Shown here: in pieces, positions 50,272-60,293 of the stretch | Position numbering within the stretch: the first letter of the stretch is position 1 | Layout of the letters: each line of letters opens with the position of its first letter | From: Flammeovirgaceae bacterium | GTDB taxonomy: Bacteria; Bacteroidota; Bacteroidia; Cytophagales; Cyclobacteriaceae | DNA: 64,000 bases | Assembly: GCA_015180985.1 (NCBI GenBank) | Contig: CP054185.1 | Location: 620,001-684,000 of the forward strand | Reading direction: 5' to 3' | Translations under genes and position numbers: made by a program | Notes under the pieces: generated by a model | Seen by the model: only the letters and a program-made list of their open reading frames with translations | Databases searched by the model: none | What the model was told of the DNA's origin: nothing

Positions 50272-50967
50272 ATGGGTCTATTAGTAATTGGTGTTGTTTT
50301 TATGCTGGTGGGCATGCTGGTAAGCGGGCGGCTGAAGAGCAAGTTCCGGGAATACTCGCAAATCCGGCTCAACCAGAACCTGACCGGTGCCGAAATTGCC
50401 CGGCTCATGCTGGCCGATAACGGAATACACGATGTACAGGTAATTAGTGTGGAAGGGCAACTAACCGACCACTACAATCCGGTTAACAAAACCGTTAACC
50501 TGAGCCACGATGTTTACAACGGCCGCAATGCGGCTGCCGCTGCCGTTGCCGCGCATGAGTGCGGCCATGCCGTACAGCACGCCACTGCCTACTCCATGCT
50601 GGAGTTGCGTTCAGCTATGGTGCCGATTCAAAACATCACTTCGCGCATCATGAATATTATCTTTATCATGATGATGTTCGGTGCGTTTGCAGTTAAAGGA
50701 TTGTTTTCATTTGATACAGCCTTGCTGGTAATCATCGCGTCATACACCGTGTTTGCTTTTTTTGCGCTGATTACCCTGCCGGTGGAATTTGATGCCAGCC
50801 GCAGAGCCCTGGCCTGGATTGAAGCCCGCGGCATTGTAACTACACGCGAACACGAAATGGCCAAAGATGCACTAAAGTGGGCCGCCATGACCTACGTAGT
50901 TGCCGCCCTTGCCGCCCTGGCTTCGCTCATGTACTGGGTAATGATTTTCCTTGGAAGGCGCGAGTAA
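50272..50967 (+). CDS. YugP-like membrane zinc metallopeptidase
   Basis: A 231-residue protein with four to five hydrophobic segments. The zinc motif is VAAHECGHAVQHA (H-E-x-x-H), and the PVEFDASRRALAWIEARG segment is characteristic of the DUF/YugP peptidase family. The active site would face the membrane or cytosol; substrates are unknown. A strong terminator follows 27 bases after the stop. Confidence 0.9.
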   Translation: MGLLVIGVVFMLVGMLVSGRLKSKFREYSQIRLNQNLTGAEIARLMLADNGIHDVQVISVEGQLTDHYNPVNKTVNLSHDVYNGRNAAAAAVAAHECGHAVQHATAYSMLELRSAMVPIQNITSRIMNIIFIMMMFGAFAVKGLFSFDTALLVIIASYTVFAFFALITLPVEFDASRRALAWIEARGIVTTREHEMAKDALKWAAMTYVVAALAALASLMYWVMIFLGRRE

Positions 50968-50994
50968 TGCATAATTAATAAATACCTTAATTTT

Positions 50995-51029
50995 AAGGCC
51001 TGGGAGCTAACCCCAGGCCTTATTTTTTG
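50995..51029 (+). terminator. Rho-independent terminator after the zinc-peptidase gene
   Basis: A perfect 10-bp stem, AAGGCCTGGG (50995-51004) with CCCAGGCCTT (51012-51021), a 7-base loop, then ATTTTTTG. It is the clearest terminator of the window and separates the peptidase from the acyl-CoA dehydrogenase gene. Confidence 0.9.
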
Positions 51030-51042
51030 TTAATCCATACGT

Positions 51043-52185
51043 ATGAATTTTCAGCTTACCGAAGAACACCTTGCCGTACAACAGGCCGCCCGCGATTTTG
51101 CCCAGACTGAATTACTGCCCGGGGTAATTGAGCGCGATACGCACCAGAAATTTCCTGCCGAACAAATCAAAAAAATGGGCGAGCTTGGCTTTATGGGTAT
51201 GATGGTCGATCCGAAGTACAACGGGGGCGGCATGGATACCATCGCATACGTGTTGGCCATGGAAGAAATCTCAAAAGTTGATGCCTCCGCATCGGTAGTC
51301 ATGTCGGTAAACAACTCACTGGTATGCTGGGGTATTGAAAAATTCGGTACCCAAGAGCAAAAAGAAAAATACCTGAAGCGCCTGGCCAAAGGCGAAGTGA
51401 TTGGCGCCTTTTGCCTGTCGGAACCCGAAGCCGGCTCTGACGCCACCAGCCAGCGCACCACAGCGGAAGACAAAGGCGATTACTATCTGTTGAACGGAAC
51501 CAAAAACTGGATTACCAACGGGGGTACAGCTGGTGTGTATATCGTAATCGCACAAACCCACCCCGAAAAAAGGCATAAGGGAATCAATGCACTGATTGTT
51601 GAAAAGGGCATGCCGGGTTTTGTAGTGGGTAAGAAAGAAGACAAGATGGGCATACGCGGATCGGATACGCACTCGCTCATGTTTACCGATGTGAAAGTGC
51701 CGAAAGCCAACCGCATTGGTGAGGATGGCTTTGGGTTTACGTTTGCCATGACCACCCTTAATGGCGGGCGTATCGGCATTGCCTCGCAGGCGCTTGGCCT
51801 TGCCTCCGGCTCGTACGAACTGGCCTTAAGGTATGCCAAAGAGCGAAAAGCCTTCGGGCATTTTCTTTCCGAGCACCAGGCCATCCAGTTCAAGCTGGCC
51901 GATATGGCCACCAAAATTGATGCCGCCCGGCTGCTGGTATGGCAGGCGGCTTACCTGAAGGATCAAAATAAAAACTTTGTGAAGGCTGCCGCACAGGCCA
52001 AGTTGTTTGCTTCACAAATTGCGCAGGAAGTAACTACCGAAGCCGTGCAGATCCATGGCGGCTACGGCTATGTGAAAGAATACCATGTTGAACGCATGAT
52101 GCGTGATGCCAAGATCACACAGATTTACGAGGGTACTACCGAAATACAGAAAATGGTTATTTCGAGGGAGTTGTTGAGGGTTTAA
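51043..52185 (+). CDS. Acyl-CoA dehydrogenase
   Basis: A 380-residue FAD enzyme of beta-oxidation or amino-acid catabolism. Landmarks are FCLSEPEAGSDA, NWITNGGTAG, GGRIGIASQALGLA, and IYEGTTEIQKMVISR with the family's catalytic-region Glu. The short-chain/butyryl-CoA type fits best by length and motifs. It starts 21 bases after a terminator and ends 3 bases from the convergent peptidase gene. Confidence 0.94.
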   Translation: MNFQLTEEHLAVQQAARDFAQTELLPGVIERDTHQKFPAEQIKKMGELGFMGMMVDPKYNGGGMDTIAYVLAMEEISKVDASASVVMSVNNSLVCWGIEKFGTQEQKEKYLKRLAKGEVIGAFCLSEPEAGSDATSQRTTAEDKGDYYLLNGTKNWITNGGTAGVYIVIAQTHPEKRHKGINALIVEKGMPGFVVGKKEDKMGIRGSDTHSLMFTDVKVPKANRIGEDGFGFTFAMTTLNGGRIGIASQALGLASGSYELALRYAKERKAFGHFLSEHQAIQFKLADMATKIDAARLLVWQAAYLKDQNKNFVKAAAQAKLFASQIAQEVTTEAVQIHGGYGYVKEYHVERMMRDAKITQIYEGTTEIQKMVISRELLRV

Positions 52186-52188
52186 TCT

Positions 52189-53406
52189 TCAGAAAGTAAT
52201 CTGAAACGTTAGCACCTCCCCGCCCCGCTTTACTTTAACAGGTATAGTTTGCCCTTTCTCAAACTTACCAAGCGCTTCCATGTAGCTTTGCACATCTTTA
52301 ATCGGGTATTCGCCCATTTCAATAATCAGGTCGCCCGCCACAATACCGGCCTTTTGTGCCGGGCGACCATCGGTAACCCCATCCACTTTCAACCCCGGTT
52401 CATCAGATGAATAGCTGGGCATAACGCCCATGGTTACTTTAAACGGGCTGCGAACGGCCATGGCGTTGCTCTTGGTTTTGAGGAACCGGAGTTTCGGCTC
52501 TCCGTCCAGCTTTTCAATCACCTGCCTGATCAGGTTTAAAACCGCCACGGCTCCATCGTAGTTGATTTTCTCCCAGTCATCCGAAGGTTTGTGGTAATCG
52601 GCATGCGAGCCGGTAAAAAAATGCAGCACCGGAATATCCTTCAGGTAAAAAGAGGTATGATCAGACGGCCCGATGCCGCTGGAATCGGTTTTGATTTTCA
52701 ACTGCTCGGTAGCCAGGCTTTTTAATAACGGCTCCCACACCGGACTGGTACCACTGCCGTTTACCACTACGGTTTTAGTTTCGGGGTTAAGCCGGCCAAC
52801 CATATCCATGTTAATCATGAAGTTGATTTTCGATAAGTCCGTGGTAGCATGTTCTGTAAAATATTTCGAGCCCAGCAGGCCAAGCTCTTCGCCTGAAAAC
52901 AGGATGAACAGAAAGTTGTTTTTCTCTTTTTTCTTGTTGGCAGCAAAGTAGCGTGCCAGTTCAAGTACACCAGCTGTGCCCGAAGCATTGTCATCGGCCC
53001 CGTTATGAATCTTTGCCTGCGGGTTGGCATCCAGCGAACTGCCCTGATCGCCCATACCCAGGTGGTCATAGTGTGCACCGATAATGATGGTTGTTGCAGC
53101 CTTATTATCCAAATAGGCGATCACATTGCTTGCCGTTCCTCCTTCGCCTTCGCCATGGGCACCGCCTTTAAACGGAAAAGCCTGCAGGTACGTACCGTTC
53201 TCGCCCATGGGTTTTAGTTTCAATTTTTTAAACTGGCTCTGCAGGTAGGCTGCGGCCATGCGTTCGCCTTCTTTGCCGGTTCCCCTGCCCTGAAGTGAAT
53301 CGTTGGCCAGTATTTTAATGTGTTGCTTGATTTTAGCGGCCTCAATTTGTTGCGCCTGCACTGCAGTTGACGCAACAAGCAGAAGAAAAACAAAGATTAT
53401 CCTCAT
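52189..53406 (-). CDS. M28-family zinc aminopeptidase with C-terminal PDZ domain
   Basis: A 405-residue secreted peptidase. I chose the ATG at 53406, giving a signal peptide ending near VQAQQ. The zinc-site motifs are GAHYDHLG, NGADDNASGTAGVLE and FSGEELGLLGS, with the last ligand His in DHTSFYLKDIPVLHF. The C-terminal ~90 residues form a PDZ domain (AQKAGIVAGDLIIEMG). It probably degrades peptides in the periplasm. It is divergent from the AraC-type regulator. Confidence 0.93.
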   Translation of the reverse strand: MRIIFVFLLLVASTAVQAQQIEAAKIKQHIKILANDSLQGRGTGKEGERMAAAYLQSQFKKLKLKPMGENGTYLQAFPFKGGAHGEGEGGTASNVIAYLDNKAATTIIIGAHYDHLGMGDQGSSLDANPQAKIHNGADDNASGTAGVLELARYFAANKKKEKNNFLFILFSGEELGLLGSKYFTEHATTDLSKINFMINMDMVGRLNPETKTVVVNGSGTSPVWEPLLKSLATEQLKIKTDSSGIGPSDHTSFYLKDIPVLHFFTGSHADYHKPSDDWEKINYDGAVAVLNLIRQVIEKLDGEPKLRFLKTKSNAMAVRSPFKVTMGVMPSYSSDEPGLKVDGVTDGRPAQKAGIVAGDLIIEMGEYPIKDVQSYMEALGKFEKGQTIPVKVKRGGEVLTFQITF

Positions 53407-53456
53407 AATCATAAATTTTAAAGTCGGAAAGATAACACCCACCGGTTGGATAAAAA

Positions 53457-54617
53457 ATGATAACTTCGGGAATGGCCTACCGCATGGATGTGTTTGCTGT
53501 TTTTATGTTGCTGGGATTGGTGCAGGCTGTCTTCATCAGTTTCTTTTTCTTCTCGGCACAAAACCGCGTACGGCAACCCAATGTTTTGTTCGGAGCTTTG
53601 CTGCTGGCCATTGCCGGATGCCTGCTTGAAATTTTCCTGATGTACACGGGGTACATCGTGCATGTGCTGCACCTGGTTGATTTCTCAGAGCCGCTGGCTT
53701 TGCTTATCGGCCCATTGCTTTATTTGTTAACCCGGTCACTGGCCGAGGGGCAGGTGGGCAAAAAACCCATGCTGTTGCATATGGTATTGCCGTTTGCTTA
53801 CACACTGCTGCTAATCCCCTTTTTGGCAGCCAATGCTGATTTCAAGTATAATTCGTGGATTGAAGCGTATCACCCCGGAATGCCCTTGCGGGAAACGGAA
53901 CCTGGTTATGATCCGCGTTGGTTCGCACCTACCGATTGGCACACCGAATTGGTGCTGATCAGTCTGGGTGTGTACATCATCCTGAGCGTTATGATAATCG
54001 TAAAAAGCTTTCGCAAAAAGAAAGAAAGTTTTTGGAAAGCTCAATCGCTTACGCTTAAAACCATGCGCAACGGGGTGTTGCACATTGCTGCGTTTACATT
54101 ATTGATGATACCGGTAAAATTGCTGAATAAGAACGATACCGGTGATCATTATTTTGCCGCCTTCGGCTCGCTGATGATTTATGCCACCAGTTTTTCGGTG
54201 ATGCGCAATTCCGGGTTCTTCAGGCAACCTGCGTTAAACGAGCCGGTCAAATACAAAACCTCAACGCTTAGCCAGGCGGACCAGCAAAAAATCATATCAA
54301 AAATTGAACACCTGATGGCCGGGCAGAAGCCTTACCTGAATTCATCCTTCTCGCTGCCTGAATTGGCTGATCAGATAAACGAACCGGTACACAATGTTTC
54401 GCAGGCTATTAATGACGGGCTCGGAAAAAATTTCTTTGAACTGATTGCGTGCTACCGGGTAGAGGAAGCCAAGCGCTTGTTAATAGAAAACCTGCACATT
54501 AAAATTGAGGAAATAGCCGAACAAGTAGGTTACAGTTCCAAATCATCGTTTAATACGGCTTTTAAAAAGAATACCGGCTATACGCCTTCGGAATACCGGG
54601 CCATGAAGATAGCCTGA
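53457..54617 (+). CDS. AraC-type regulator with N-terminal membrane domain
   Basis: A 386-residue protein; an ATG at 53484 is an alternative start. The first ~250 residues have about seven hydrophobic segments, a membrane sensor layout frequent in Bacteroidota. The C-terminal ~100 residues are an AraC HTH domain (FFELIACYRVEEAKRLLIE, IEEIAEQVGYSSKSSFNTAF). It likely senses a signal at the membrane and acts on nearby genes. It overlaps the next gene by one base. Confidence 0.9.
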   Translation: MITSGMAYRMDVFAVFMLLGLVQAVFISFFFFSAQNRVRQPNVLFGALLLAIAGCLLEIFLMYTGYIVHVLHLVDFSEPLALLIGPLLYLLTRSLAEGQVGKKPMLLHMVLPFAYTLLLIPFLAANADFKYNSWIEAYHPGMPLRETEPGYDPRWFAPTDWHTELVLISLGVYIILSVMIIVKSFRKKKESFWKAQSLTLKTMRNGVLHIAAFTLLMIPVKLLNKNDTGDHYFAAFGSLMIYATSFSVMRNSGFFRQPALNEPVKYKTSTLSQADQQKIISKIEHLMAGQKPYLNSSFSLPELADQINEPVHNVSQAINDGLGKNFFELIACYRVEEAKRLLIENLHIKIEEIAEQVGYSSKSSFNTAFKKNTGYTPSEYRAMKIA

Positions 54618-55384
54618 TGAACGGCAACCGGCAAACACCGGGTACCGTTAAAGCAGGCAATATACAGCATGTTATGAACCTTATGTACCTTGGAACGGCT
54701 TTGGGTTTTTCTATATTGACAGCCCTTTTCTTTGGACTTGTTCTTCGACACCTGCGTGTTGCGCTAACAAAGACCGGATGGACTGAGGAGCGACAAAAAA
54801 GGGTACAAGTCCAGACCATGCTGATTATTATACTATGGGCTGTTGTGGTGGCCGTAGGCTCGTTTACCGGATTCACCCAACGCTTCGATTTGTTCCCTGC
54901 CAACCTAGCACCGATGTTGCTCATTCCGCTGGCGGGAATGCTGGTTATTACATTTTCAAAATCAACGGGTCAGTTACTTCAGGTTGTACCTATTAAAACA
55001 CTTACCTACCTGCAAGTGTTCAGGGTGTTTGTTGAAATTCTGTTATGGATGCTCTTCCTTCAAAACATTATTCCCGTACAGATGACTTTTGAGGGATTGA
55101 ACTTCGATATTGTTGCCGGAATCACCGCGCCTGTTATGGCCTACTTCTTTTCAGGCAATAAAAAGGTAATGATTGTGTGGAACATCGTGTGTCTGGGGCT
55201 GCTCATCAACATTGTTACCATCGCCATTCTTTCAACGCCCACATTTCTTCGTGTTTTTATGAACGAACCGGCCAACACCATTGTAACGGTTTTCCCCTTT
55301 ATTTTTCTACCGGCCTTCCTGGTGCCGCTGGCCTATGGTTTACATTTTTTATCGTTGCGAAAACTGATGATGAAGCCAGGGTAG
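54617..55384 (+). CDS. Membrane protein coupled to AraC-type regulator
   Basis: A 255-residue protein with about six or seven hydrophobic segments and no recognised family. The first ATG overlaps the regulator's stop (TGATG); a later ATG near 54674 gives a more usual membrane start (MNLMYLGTALGFSILTALF). The tight coupling suggests a partner of the regulator. It is convergent with the prolidase gene. Confidence 0.75.
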   Translation: MNGNRQTPGTVKAGNIQHVMNLMYLGTALGFSILTALFFGLVLRHLRVALTKTGWTEERQKRVQVQTMLIIILWAVVVAVGSFTGFTQRFDLFPANLAPMLLIPLAGMLVITFSKSTGQLLQVVPIKTLTYLQVFRVFVEILLWMLFLQNIIPVQMTFEGLNFDIVAGITAPVMAYFFSGNKKVMIVWNIVCLGLLINIVTIAILSTPTFLRVFMNEPANTIVTVFPFIFLPAFLVPLAYGLHFLSLRKLMMKPG

Positions 55385-55390
55385 TGTTTT

Positions 55391-56863
55391 TCAGTTTTTA
55401 CCTGGTGTTACTTTATTCAATTCGGGTAGAAAGAATTTATCCAGCGGACTGGGCTCCTTCATCATTGCTTCGATGGCTTCGGTGGTGCGTGGTGCAAAGG
55501 ATGATAGGTGTTCGCAGCCGGTTTTGGTAATCAGGTAATCGTCTTCAATGCGCACGGCTATGCCCCACCACTTCGGGTCTTTGGTGGTATTTTTTTGTAT
55601 ATAAATACCCGGTTCTATAGTAATCACCATGTTTTCCTGCAGTGCATCATAGGTGCCGCGGTCGTGCACATCCAAACCAATATGATGGCAGCAGCCGTGC
55701 GGATAGTACAGGTGCCGGTCGGTAGGCTTGTCGATGATTTTCAGTTCGGCCAGACCTTTGTTGATCACACGGGCAGTGGCATCATACAAGTCAGAAAATT
55801 TGGTGCCCGGCTTGCAGATCTTCATCGCTTCTTCCTGGGCGGCCAGCACCAGATCATAAATCTGTTTTTGTTCAGTTGAAAACTTGCCGCCTACCGGAAT
55901 GGTGCGGGTGATATCGGCCGTGTAGCCGTGGTATTCGGCACCGAGGTCCATCAGAATAAGTTCTTTCGGATCGAGCGCGGGTTTGTAGTTATCGATGTAA
56001 TGCAGGATGCAGCCGTTGTGTCCGCCTCCTACAATGGATGGATAGCCCAGGTCTTCGGCCTGGTATTTTTTAAACACGAATTCGTGGATGCCCTGCACTT
56101 CGCGTTCGCTCATGCCGGGTTTCATGGCCTTCATTACTTCCACCTGCCCGATACAGGAAATCATTACCGCTTTGCGCAACAATTCAAGTTCTTCAGTGGT
56201 TTTAATGCCACGCAAGTCGTCCATAATATCACCAAGAACCTGCGTATTCAGATTATTTTGCGGCTGTTCGCGCTGCACGCTGAGCGCATCCTTGCGTGGA
56301 TAGTTTGTTTTAACCTTGAATTGTTCTATCAAATCATATAAATCGCCTTTATCGCGGGCATCATCCCGCACATCGTTAAAGAAATCAAAAAACAGGACCT
56401 GGTTAAATGATGAGAAATCGATAGCATAGTCTTTAAAATCGGTGTTGTTAAACGCTTGCTCAAAACCCAGTTGTTCTTTCGTACCCAGGTTACCGAGCCT
56501 GCGGCCCGTCCACATTTCCATGATCGGGTTGCGGGGCTGCACAAAAATAATTTCATCGTACAGGCTGCCGTTGGGTGCCTTTTGCTTGTCTTTAAAAATC
56601 AACAGCACGGCATGGGGTTCGCGGTAGCCGGTGAGATAATAAAAATCCGGATCGGGATGATACACATAGTCCACATCGTTACTGCGGTTACGCACGGCAT
56701 TGGCAAAGAACACCGCCACCGAATTAGCGGGTAATTTTTCGCGTAGCTTTTGCCTGCGTTGCTTGTGCCACTCCTTGCTCAGAAAATCGGTGGGCATATC
56801 CGGATTTTGGGCGTGTACGGATAGGAGCACCAGTACCAGGATGGATGTGAGGCGGTATCTCAT
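55391..56863 (-). CDS. Secreted Xaa-Pro aminopeptidase (M24B family)
   Basis: A 490-residue protein with a signal peptide (MRYRLTSILVLVLLSVHAQ). The N-terminal aminopeptidase-P domain is followed by the pita-bread domain with the five metal ligands: MDLGAEYHGYTADITRT (two Asp), GCCHHIGLDVHD (His), TIEPGIYI (Glu) and VRIEDDYL (Glu). It removes the N-terminal residue before proline, here apparently outside the cytosol. It is divergent from the next serine hydrolase. Confidence 0.94.
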   Translation of the reverse strand: MRYRLTSILVLVLLSVHAQNPDMPTDFLSKEWHKQRRQKLREKLPANSVAVFFANAVRNRSNDVDYVYHPDPDFYYLTGYREPHAVLLIFKDKQKAPNGSLYDEIIFVQPRNPIMEMWTGRRLGNLGTKEQLGFEQAFNNTDFKDYAIDFSSFNQVLFFDFFNDVRDDARDKGDLYDLIEQFKVKTNYPRKDALSVQREQPQNNLNTQVLGDIMDDLRGIKTTEELELLRKAVMISCIGQVEVMKAMKPGMSEREVQGIHEFVFKKYQAEDLGYPSIVGGGHNGCILHYIDNYKPALDPKELILMDLGAEYHGYTADITRTIPVGGKFSTEQKQIYDLVLAAQEEAMKICKPGTKFSDLYDATARVINKGLAELKIIDKPTDRHLYYPHGCCHHIGLDVHDRGTYDALQENMVITIEPGIYIQKNTTKDPKWWGIAVRIEDDYLITKTGCEHLSSFAPRTTEAIEAMMKEPSPLDKFFLPELNKVTPGKN

Positions 56864-56959
56864 GGGAAATAATTTTGTTAAATAAACAACTTAACCGGCA
56901 CACGCAAAAGGGTTTTTGCTTAAGGAAATTGCTTACTTTACTTCATTAATCTTTCGAAG

Positions 56960-58771
56960 ATGAAATACACCTTATTTACTGGCTGCATGCTTCTGGCCTT
57001 GCTAGTTTTTGCACAAAAAAAACCAACTCCCATTGACAAACGGCTGGCCGGCCTGGATGCCGAGTTGCAACAACTGCCCGGCAAATGGCATGCAGCGGGT
57101 TTTGCTGTTGCTGTTGTAGAGAAAAACAAAATCATTTATGCAAAAGGCTTCGGCTACCGCGATGTCGAAAAGAAACTTCCGGTAACACCCAATACCCAGT
57201 TTGCCATCGGCTCCAGCAGCAAAGCTTTTACCTGCGGCCTGCTGGGTATTTTACGCGAAGAGAAAAAACTGTCGTTTGATGATAGCCCGATTAAATACAT
57301 ACCCGAACTACGGTTTAACAAACCGGAGATGAACAACCTCATCACCATTAAGGATATCATGACGCACCGCACCGGCCTGCCCCGCCACGATTACAGCTGG
57401 TATCTTTTCCCTACCCATTCGCGCGACAGCCTGATGCTGCGCATTGAACACCAACAGCCCTTTGCGACCGTGCGCGAAAAGTGGTATTACAACAACTTTA
57501 TGTTTTTAACCCAGGGCGTAATAGCCGAAAAGATTACCGGCAAAAGCTGGGAAGAAAATATACGCGAGCATTTTTTCGAACCGTTGCAAATGAAAAACTC
57601 AACTACCGTAATTGATGGCCTCCGTAAAGGAACTGAAGCGGCCATTGGGTACCAGGTAAAAAATAAAACCCAGATTACTAAAATGGATTATTACGACATT
57701 GCCGCAATGGGCCCGGCCGGCAGCATTAACAGTTCGGTAAACGAAATGGCCAACTGGGTCATTACCTGGCTTAACGGAGGAAAATTTCAGGGCAAACAAA
57801 TATTGCCTCAGAGCTATGTAAAGGAAGCGATGGGTTCGCAGATGGTCGTTAACAGCGATCCGCCTGATCCAGAATTTCCAGACATTAACATGGGCAACTA
57901 TGGCTACGGCTGGTTCATCTCTTCCTACAAAGGTCATTACCGCGTTGAGCATGGCGGCAATATTGACGGCTTTTCGGCCAACGTATCATTCTTCCCGACC
58001 GACAGCATCGGTATTGTGGTGCTGGTTAATCAAAACGGGTCGGTTCTTCCTTCGCTTATCCGCAACACCATCAGCGACAAACTGCTGAATGTTAAGCCTA
58101 CCGACTGGAACAAGGTGTACACCAAACGGGCTGACGATGCCGAAAAGCAGCAGGCTGCCGCTAAAGCCACCATGCAGTCATCGCAAAAGAAAAACACCAA
58201 ACCCTCGCACATACTTTATGAGTATACCGGCACGTATCACCATCCGGGTTACGGCAGATTTGAAATAACAGCAGAACGTGATTCGTTATTTGCAAAAACA
58301 CCGTTACAAATGCTGTGGCTTAAACATTACCACTACGATATTTTTCTGCCCTACGAAATAGAAAACGGCAAGATAGATACAACCCAACAGGCCAACCTGC
58401 ATTTTAATTTCCGCACAAATGAATCAGGAGATATCTCATCGCTTACCGCCAAACTCGAGCCCGCCACCGACCCGATTGAGTTTAAACGCACACCACGGGC
58501 TGTGACGGTTGATAAACAAACACTGCAAACCTATGCCGGTGAGTATGAACTGGCCGGTATGGTTGCCAAGTTCTATCTGAAAGAAGATGGAAAAACACTG
58601 TACCTGTTTGTTCCGGGCCAGCCCGAATATGAGTTGCTCGCCACCGACAAACATGCTTTCGTAATTAAAAACCTGGATGGTTTTAAAATACGATTTACCG
58701 AAGCCAACGGAAAAATAACCGAGGCAACGTTTATCCAGCCCAACGGTACGTTTGTGGCCAAACGGAAGTAA
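56960..58771 (+). CDS. Secreted serine hydrolase, beta-lactamase fold with DUF3471-like domain
   Basis: A 603-residue protein with a signal peptide ending near VFAQK. The beta-lactamase-family motifs are S-x-x-K in IGSSSKAFTCG, Y-x-N in KWYYNNFM, and HGGNIDGFSANV as the KTG-type triad. The C-terminal ~200 residues are a DUF3471/lipocalin-like beta domain (YTGTYHHPGYGRFEI, and a second similar unit). Family members are esterases, D-aminopeptidases or peptidases rather than true beta-lactamases. Two more of this fold lie within 6 kb. Confidence 0.92.
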   Translation: MKYTLFTGCMLLALLVFAQKKPTPIDKRLAGLDAELQQLPGKWHAAGFAVAVVEKNKIIYAKGFGYRDVEKKLPVTPNTQFAIGSSSKAFTCGLLGILREEKKLSFDDSPIKYIPELRFNKPEMNNLITIKDIMTHRTGLPRHDYSWYLFPTHSRDSLMLRIEHQQPFATVREKWYYNNFMFLTQGVIAEKITGKSWEENIREHFFEPLQMKNSTTVIDGLRKGTEAAIGYQVKNKTQITKMDYYDIAAMGPAGSINSSVNEMANWVITWLNGGKFQGKQILPQSYVKEAMGSQMVVNSDPPDPEFPDINMGNYGYGWFISSYKGHYRVEHGGNIDGFSANVSFFPTDSIGIVVLVNQNGSVLPSLIRNTISDKLLNVKPTDWNKVYTKRADDAEKQQAAAKATMQSSQKKNTKPSHILYEYTGTYHHPGYGRFEITAERDSLFAKTPLQMLWLKHYHYDIFLPYEIENGKIDTTQQANLHFNFRTNESGDISSLTAKLEPATDPIEFKRTPRAVTVDKQTLQTYAGEYELAGMVAKFYLKEDGKTLYLFVPGQPEYELLATDKHAFVIKNLDGFKIRFTEANGKITEATFIQPNGTFVAKRK

Positions 58772-58772
58772 G

Positions 58773-60293
58773 TCAGTTTGTTTTACTAAAATCCATTCCG
58801 TCAACCTGAACGGACACAATCTTTCCGGTTGGCCCCAGGGTGTATGTCATGTTTGCTTTTCCATACCACTTTTTATCAAACCAGCCGCGGAAGGTATCGT
58901 AGTGCCAATGGGTAAAGGTGGCCTTCAGAAAGTTGTTGGCCACCGCAGTTAACCGGTCGCCATCGCGGGTAATGATCAACTCACCAAACAGCGGACTTGT
59001 GTATTTGCCGGTATAGTCATCGAGGGGTAAGGTCGGCTTTGTTCCTTCAACACGCTTGCCTTCAAATTCCTTTTCTTTCCTATCACTTTCTGCCTGGATG
59101 CCGCGGTACAGTTGCAAAAACTCTGCACTCCAGTCGCGCGTACCGCCCAGCGCAAACAAGTCGAAGGCTTTGTACATGAGGGCATGGCGCAACTCGGCAT
59201 GGTCGAAATTGCCGAACACATAAATGCCCAGTTTTTCATCGGGCAACTGCCCATGAATGGCAATGGCTCCGGCCAAACTACCGGTATGGAAGTTCACTTT
59301 CTTTCCTTTATAATCATGCTGGAACCAGCCGAGTCCGTAGGTTGTCCAGTTGGGCTTTGTTAAACGGGCTGTTGGATAAAATCCGCTTGGTGTTACCAGG
59401 GTTTGGGGTTTAAACATTTCGGTCCACGTTTTGGCCGACAACAATCTTCCTCCTGCGTGTTTGCTGCTGTCGAGCATGCAAAGCACCCACTTGCTGATGT
59501 CCTCGGCACACGACCACACACTGCCGGCCGCGCCCACCTGGTCGGCACTGGTGTGTTCAATCACGCTAATGGTTCCCCCGATTTTAAAATGGGGTTTGGT
59601 CTGGTTAGGGTCGGTTACATCTTTTAGTAGCGGAACAGTTCGGGTCATATCAAGGGGTTGAAAGATGCGTTCGCGAATAAACTGATGCCAGGGTTTGCCG
59701 CTTAGTTTTTTGATGATTTCGCCCGCTGCTACATAAAAAATATTCTGGTAAATAAAGCCTGCGCGTAAACTATAACTGGGTGGCACATCGCGCATCTTGT
59801 ACAAAACTTGCTCGGCCGGAATATCCATCACACTCCACAAAAAATCGGCATTGCCCACGCCCGAGTTGTGAATAAATAAATCGCGGATGCGCAGCTCACG
59901 GGTAACATACGGATCGTACAGCTGAAACTCGGGCAGGTGTTTATACACCGGATCGTCCCAGGTTACTTTGCCTTCATCCACCAGCATCCCCATGCAGGCC
60001 GCTACCATGGCTTTGGTGGTGGATGCGCAGGCAAACAGGGTTTGGGCATTAACCGCATCGGGCTTGCCAAGTTCGCGCACGCCATACCCTTTGGCCAGCA
60101 GTACCTTTCCGTCTTTCACCACGGTAACCGCCATGCCGGGCACCTCCCAGTCTTTCATGCCTTTTACGATGTAGGCCTCGTATTCCTGAATCTTCTTATC
60201 GATGGTAACGGGCTTTTGTGCCCAACCCGTTGCTACCGGGAGCAAAAGCAGTAAACCAAGTAATCGCATAGTATCATGTTTAGCGTTCATCAA
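58773..60293 (-). CDS. Secreted serine hydrolase, beta-lactamase fold with DUF3471 domain
   Basis: A 506-residue protein with a signal peptide (LLLLPVATGWAQK). The S-x-x-K motif is ACASTTKAMVA, Y-x-N is FIYQNIFYV, and the third motif is HTGSLAGA. The C-terminal ~110 residues form a DUF3471-type beta domain (LDDYTGKYTSPLFGEL). It resembles the previous gene but diverges too much for a recent duplicate. It converges on that gene with a 1-base gap and overlaps the next GNAT gene by 4 bases. Confidence 0.92.
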   Translation of the reverse strand: MMNAKHDTMRLLGLLLLLPVATGWAQKPVTIDKKIQEYEAYIVKGMKDWEVPGMAVTVVKDGKVLLAKGYGVRELGKPDAVNAQTLFACASTTKAMVAACMGMLVDEGKVTWDDPVYKHLPEFQLYDPYVTRELRIRDLFIHNSGVGNADFLWSVMDIPAEQVLYKMRDVPPSYSLRAGFIYQNIFYVAAGEIIKKLSGKPWHQFIRERIFQPLDMTRTVPLLKDVTDPNQTKPHFKIGGTISVIEHTSADQVGAAGSVWSCAEDISKWVLCMLDSSKHAGGRLLSAKTWTEMFKPQTLVTPSGFYPTARLTKPNWTTYGLGWFQHDYKGKKVNFHTGSLAGAIAIHGQLPDEKLGIYVFGNFDHAELRHALMYKAFDLFALGGTRDWSAEFLQLYRGIQAESDRKEKEFEGKRVEGTKPTLPLDDYTGKYTSPLFGELIITRDGDRLTAVANNFLKATFTHWHYDTFRGWFDKKWYGKANMTYTLGPTGKIVSVQVDGMDFSKTN

